The notes beneath the pieces are model-generated. The model was not told the DNA's origin. It saw only the letters and a list, made by a program, of their open reading frames with translations, and ran no database searches. A stretch of DNA of 57,347 bases from Polytrichum commune (taxonomy: Eukaryota; Streptophyta; Polytrichopsida; Polytrichales; Polytrichaceae): NCBI GenBank assembly GCA_950295325.1, contig OX485808.1, positions 44,107,180 through 44,164,526 of the forward strand, given 5' to 3'. This document shows positions 55,402-57,347 of this stretch, piece by piece. A program made the position numbers and the translations under genes. The first letter of the stretch is position 1, and the number at the start of each line of letters is the position of its first letter.

Positions 55402-57298
55402 ATGGAGGCAAGACGGGTTATTGCAGTGCTGTTGGTGATGTTGTGCATGTGTGATCTGCCTATTCAAGCTCGGACTCGAAGTACAGGATTTCCACTTACG
55501 TCTGAAGGCATGACACCTGCAGTTGATGATGACAAACCTCGACTGCGACATCCAGACGTCTTCAACCTTCTCAAGTACCCGAGCTGCGCAGACTTCCTGT
55601 TGAACGGTGTGTTTCAATTGGCTTTTCCATCTGTGTTTCTAAGAGCACAAGGGATTTCTAATTAATGGATTCCTTAAACAGTTTTCCCAGGAAGATGAAA
55701 AGGTTTCCTGTGCAATAATGTCCAACACCTTCATTGCATCAACTGTCCCCCAACATAATTCAGAAATCAATCAACTCTAAACTCGTCATGGGACTGTAAC
55801 CTCATCAACGATTGCGATCGAGAAACCTTTGTCAGCGTTCTTGTAACTAAAGAAAAGGAAAGGGATTGGTCACTAATGTGTAAAAATCAGGAAAGAACAC
55901 CTCGTCCTTAGTACGTCCGATTCAGGAATACTATACGAGAAATTAATGGAGGACAGATGTCCTTCAACTTGAATGATGATGTTGGACCACTTCATGCAGC
56001 TTTATGCCATTTTATGGTTGGGTTGGATTAACATTGATTTATCAAGCAATGTCCTTTCCTGGTTTTATGTCCTAACATTGCTTGTGGGGAGAAGGGCTAT
56101 AAGATCCCCATGGCAGGGTTTTTTTTCTTGGTCTTAAAAAATTTATGAGTGTATAGAGAATTCGGTCACAAGACTCAGGCCAATTTGACATAAGCAACCC
56201 CATGACATGTCTTTTATAGGGGAGGCACAAACGTCAGAAGTCTTGGATGGCGGAACATTCGGATGGCTCAATGGAGAGTGGTTTGTTCTACAGGAGGCTT
56301 CTGATCCTGCTGCACAAAGTTGGGTGCGAGACCTACAGGGCGATACTGCAAACGAATTTCATTTAGGTAATGGGATTGCGGACTTTGAGGTCAGTCAATC
56401 TTCTGATAAATGGGAAGGCTGGAGACCACCTTCAACCCCCAAGAGTTCACTGCACACCATTGGTGGTGTACTCACACTGAGCTCCATGTATTCTTTTCCT
56501 AAAGGTCGAGGTGCTCCAACGAATTCATCATTACCACCAGGTAACGTAATAATCCCATTATTACGAATGTAATCTGCACAAGGTTTGCGAATTTTCGGTG
56601 GTTATTGAAGTTGTCCTGTAATTCAACTGGACTTTTGATCGGGAGTTGGTTGATTTGCATACAACATGTTCCACTTTCGGTAAAAAAATTATGCATCCTC
56701 GGAGTCGGTAATGTGGGGTTCTGAACAAAGAACATTCTATATTGGTTCAATGAGGGACAAACCCATTTTTCATATCACTTTGGCATATCAAATTGAGTTT
56801 TCATTTAGCCCTAATGACTTGAGAACAGATATAGAAGATTCTACGTTCAAACCTCCACACCAACTCGAAGGATGCACCAAAAACTGACCAAACATGGAAA
56901 GTGTTGTATGCAAAACAACCAACTCCCAAGCGACGAAAAGGATAAACTCTATTGATGAGATTTGAATATATTATCATTATTGCGAGTTTCAAGGTCCTCG
57001 GTTAGAGTACAAAAACCTTGTCACATGTTTGAGAATAGTTGAGATGGGGCTCACTTACTTGACTGACAAAGTCTCATAAATACAACCGCTGGATTAAATG
57101 AGAGCTGATCTGATTCCATTGTGGGTTGTAGGTGAGAAATTCGGGAAGAAAGTGCTACAAGTGATATACTTACAAGGTGCCTCGATCGGAACAGAGACCG
57201 ACCACCGGCTTTGCATGCTTGGATCTGCCGCCAAACCATTTCCCTTCCAAAATCAAGCTCAAGAATCATCTCAAGAAGACTTCAATTTTATGGTGAAG
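55402..57298 (+). CDS. Unrecognised secreted or membrane protein, first three exons (partial)
   Basis: Exons 55402-55606, 56220-56540 and 57132-57298 join with GT-AG introns, all phase 1, and the last exon ends AAG/GTAAGC, so the gene continues past the right edge. The N-terminus (MEARRVIAVLLVMLCMCDLPIQA) is a clear signal peptide with a likely cleavage after QA. The remaining 200 or so residues include HPDVFNLL..YPSCADFLL, FGWLNGEWFVLQEA, GGVLTLSSMYSFP, KVLQVIYLQG and DHRLCMLGSA. The beta-rich look and the 'LCM(L/V)G' string are faintly like the extracellular part of plant DUF2921 proteins, but I would not assign it. The exon joins are self-consistent in frame, which is the main support. Confidence 0.65.
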
Positions 57299-57347
57299 GT
57301 AAGCCTGCAGACTTGGTTGTGTGAAAGATTGATTGATAGAGTAGGGT

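Noticed and set aside
1-57347. Bacterial contamination suggested by the ParB and methylase-like motifs
   Set aside because: The domains are split by spliceable GT-AG introns and lie between plant transposons and plant genes in continuous sequence.
1-57347. tRNA, rRNA or other structured RNA genes
   Set aside because: I looked for tRNA A/B box pairs, rRNA-like blocks and snRNA motifs by eye and found none I could support.

Overview
This window looks like nuclear DNA of a land plant. The evidence is a ferric reductase oxidase (FRO) gene, a plastid-type PyrP2/CbbY-like HAD phosphatase with a 5'UTR intron, GT-AG introns, interstitial TTTAGGG telomere-type repeats, Tourist-like MITEs with TAA/TTA target duplications and a chromodomain Gypsy LTR element. 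Most of the window is AT-rich, gene-poor and full of transposons. I cannot fix the species. The large AT-rich spacers and the DUF7869-type transposase-like gene make a non-flowering plant plausible, but that is inference.

Layout. 1-426 is the terminal exon of a membrane-anchored protein gene. 0.4-10.0 kb is spacer with a 300-bp duplication and several MITEs, one nested in another. 10.1-19.1 kb is an intronless FRO-type gene cut by a 6,676-bp LTR element (975-bp LTRs, TSD GGTGT) and also carrying an in-frame TAA. 19.1-29.9 kb is spacer with MITEs, a Tigger/pogo transposase relic, telomere-like tracts and a foldback. 29.9-33.1 kb (minus strand) is an apparently intact two-exon DUF7869/RNase H-like transposase-type gene. 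33.3-34.5 kb is a relic and tandem array related to the next element. 34.5-37.8 kb is spacer, microsatellites and a repetitive leader-like tract. 38.5-44.2 kb is a GC-rich four-exon gene with all introns in phase 0. It is followed by two further possible exons to 45.3 kb. 45.3-49.5 kb is spacer with a second MITE copy and a tandem promoter-type repeat. 49.6-52.4 kb is the PyrP2-like gene. 55.4 kb to the right edge holds the first three exons of an unrecognised secreted or membrane protein gene.

The most unusual part is 33.3-45.3 kb. The predicted 1,607-residue protein joins a ParB/sulfiredoxin-like DGQH domain, a region that reads like a degenerate beta-class DNA methyltransferase, a long disordered linker with a coiled coil, and an FCP1-like HAD phosphatase domain. 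Around it, and only there in this window, lie about 30 copies of a 24-bp palindrome (arms ATTTACGAACG, two variable central bases). The copies sit in the 5' region, as pairs in introns 1 and 2, in intron 3, twice in frame inside exon 3, and in a 178-bp tandem array. A decayed second copy of the exon 3/intron 3 region lies beside the DUF7869 gene. Together these suggest a multi-copy, possibly mobile element with its own DNA-recognition site. The site-protein link is a hypothesis, not something the sequence proves.

The ordinary host genes (the left-edge gene, the PyrP2-like gene and the right-edge gene) show no sign of working together. The FRO locus is a broken gene in this copy.
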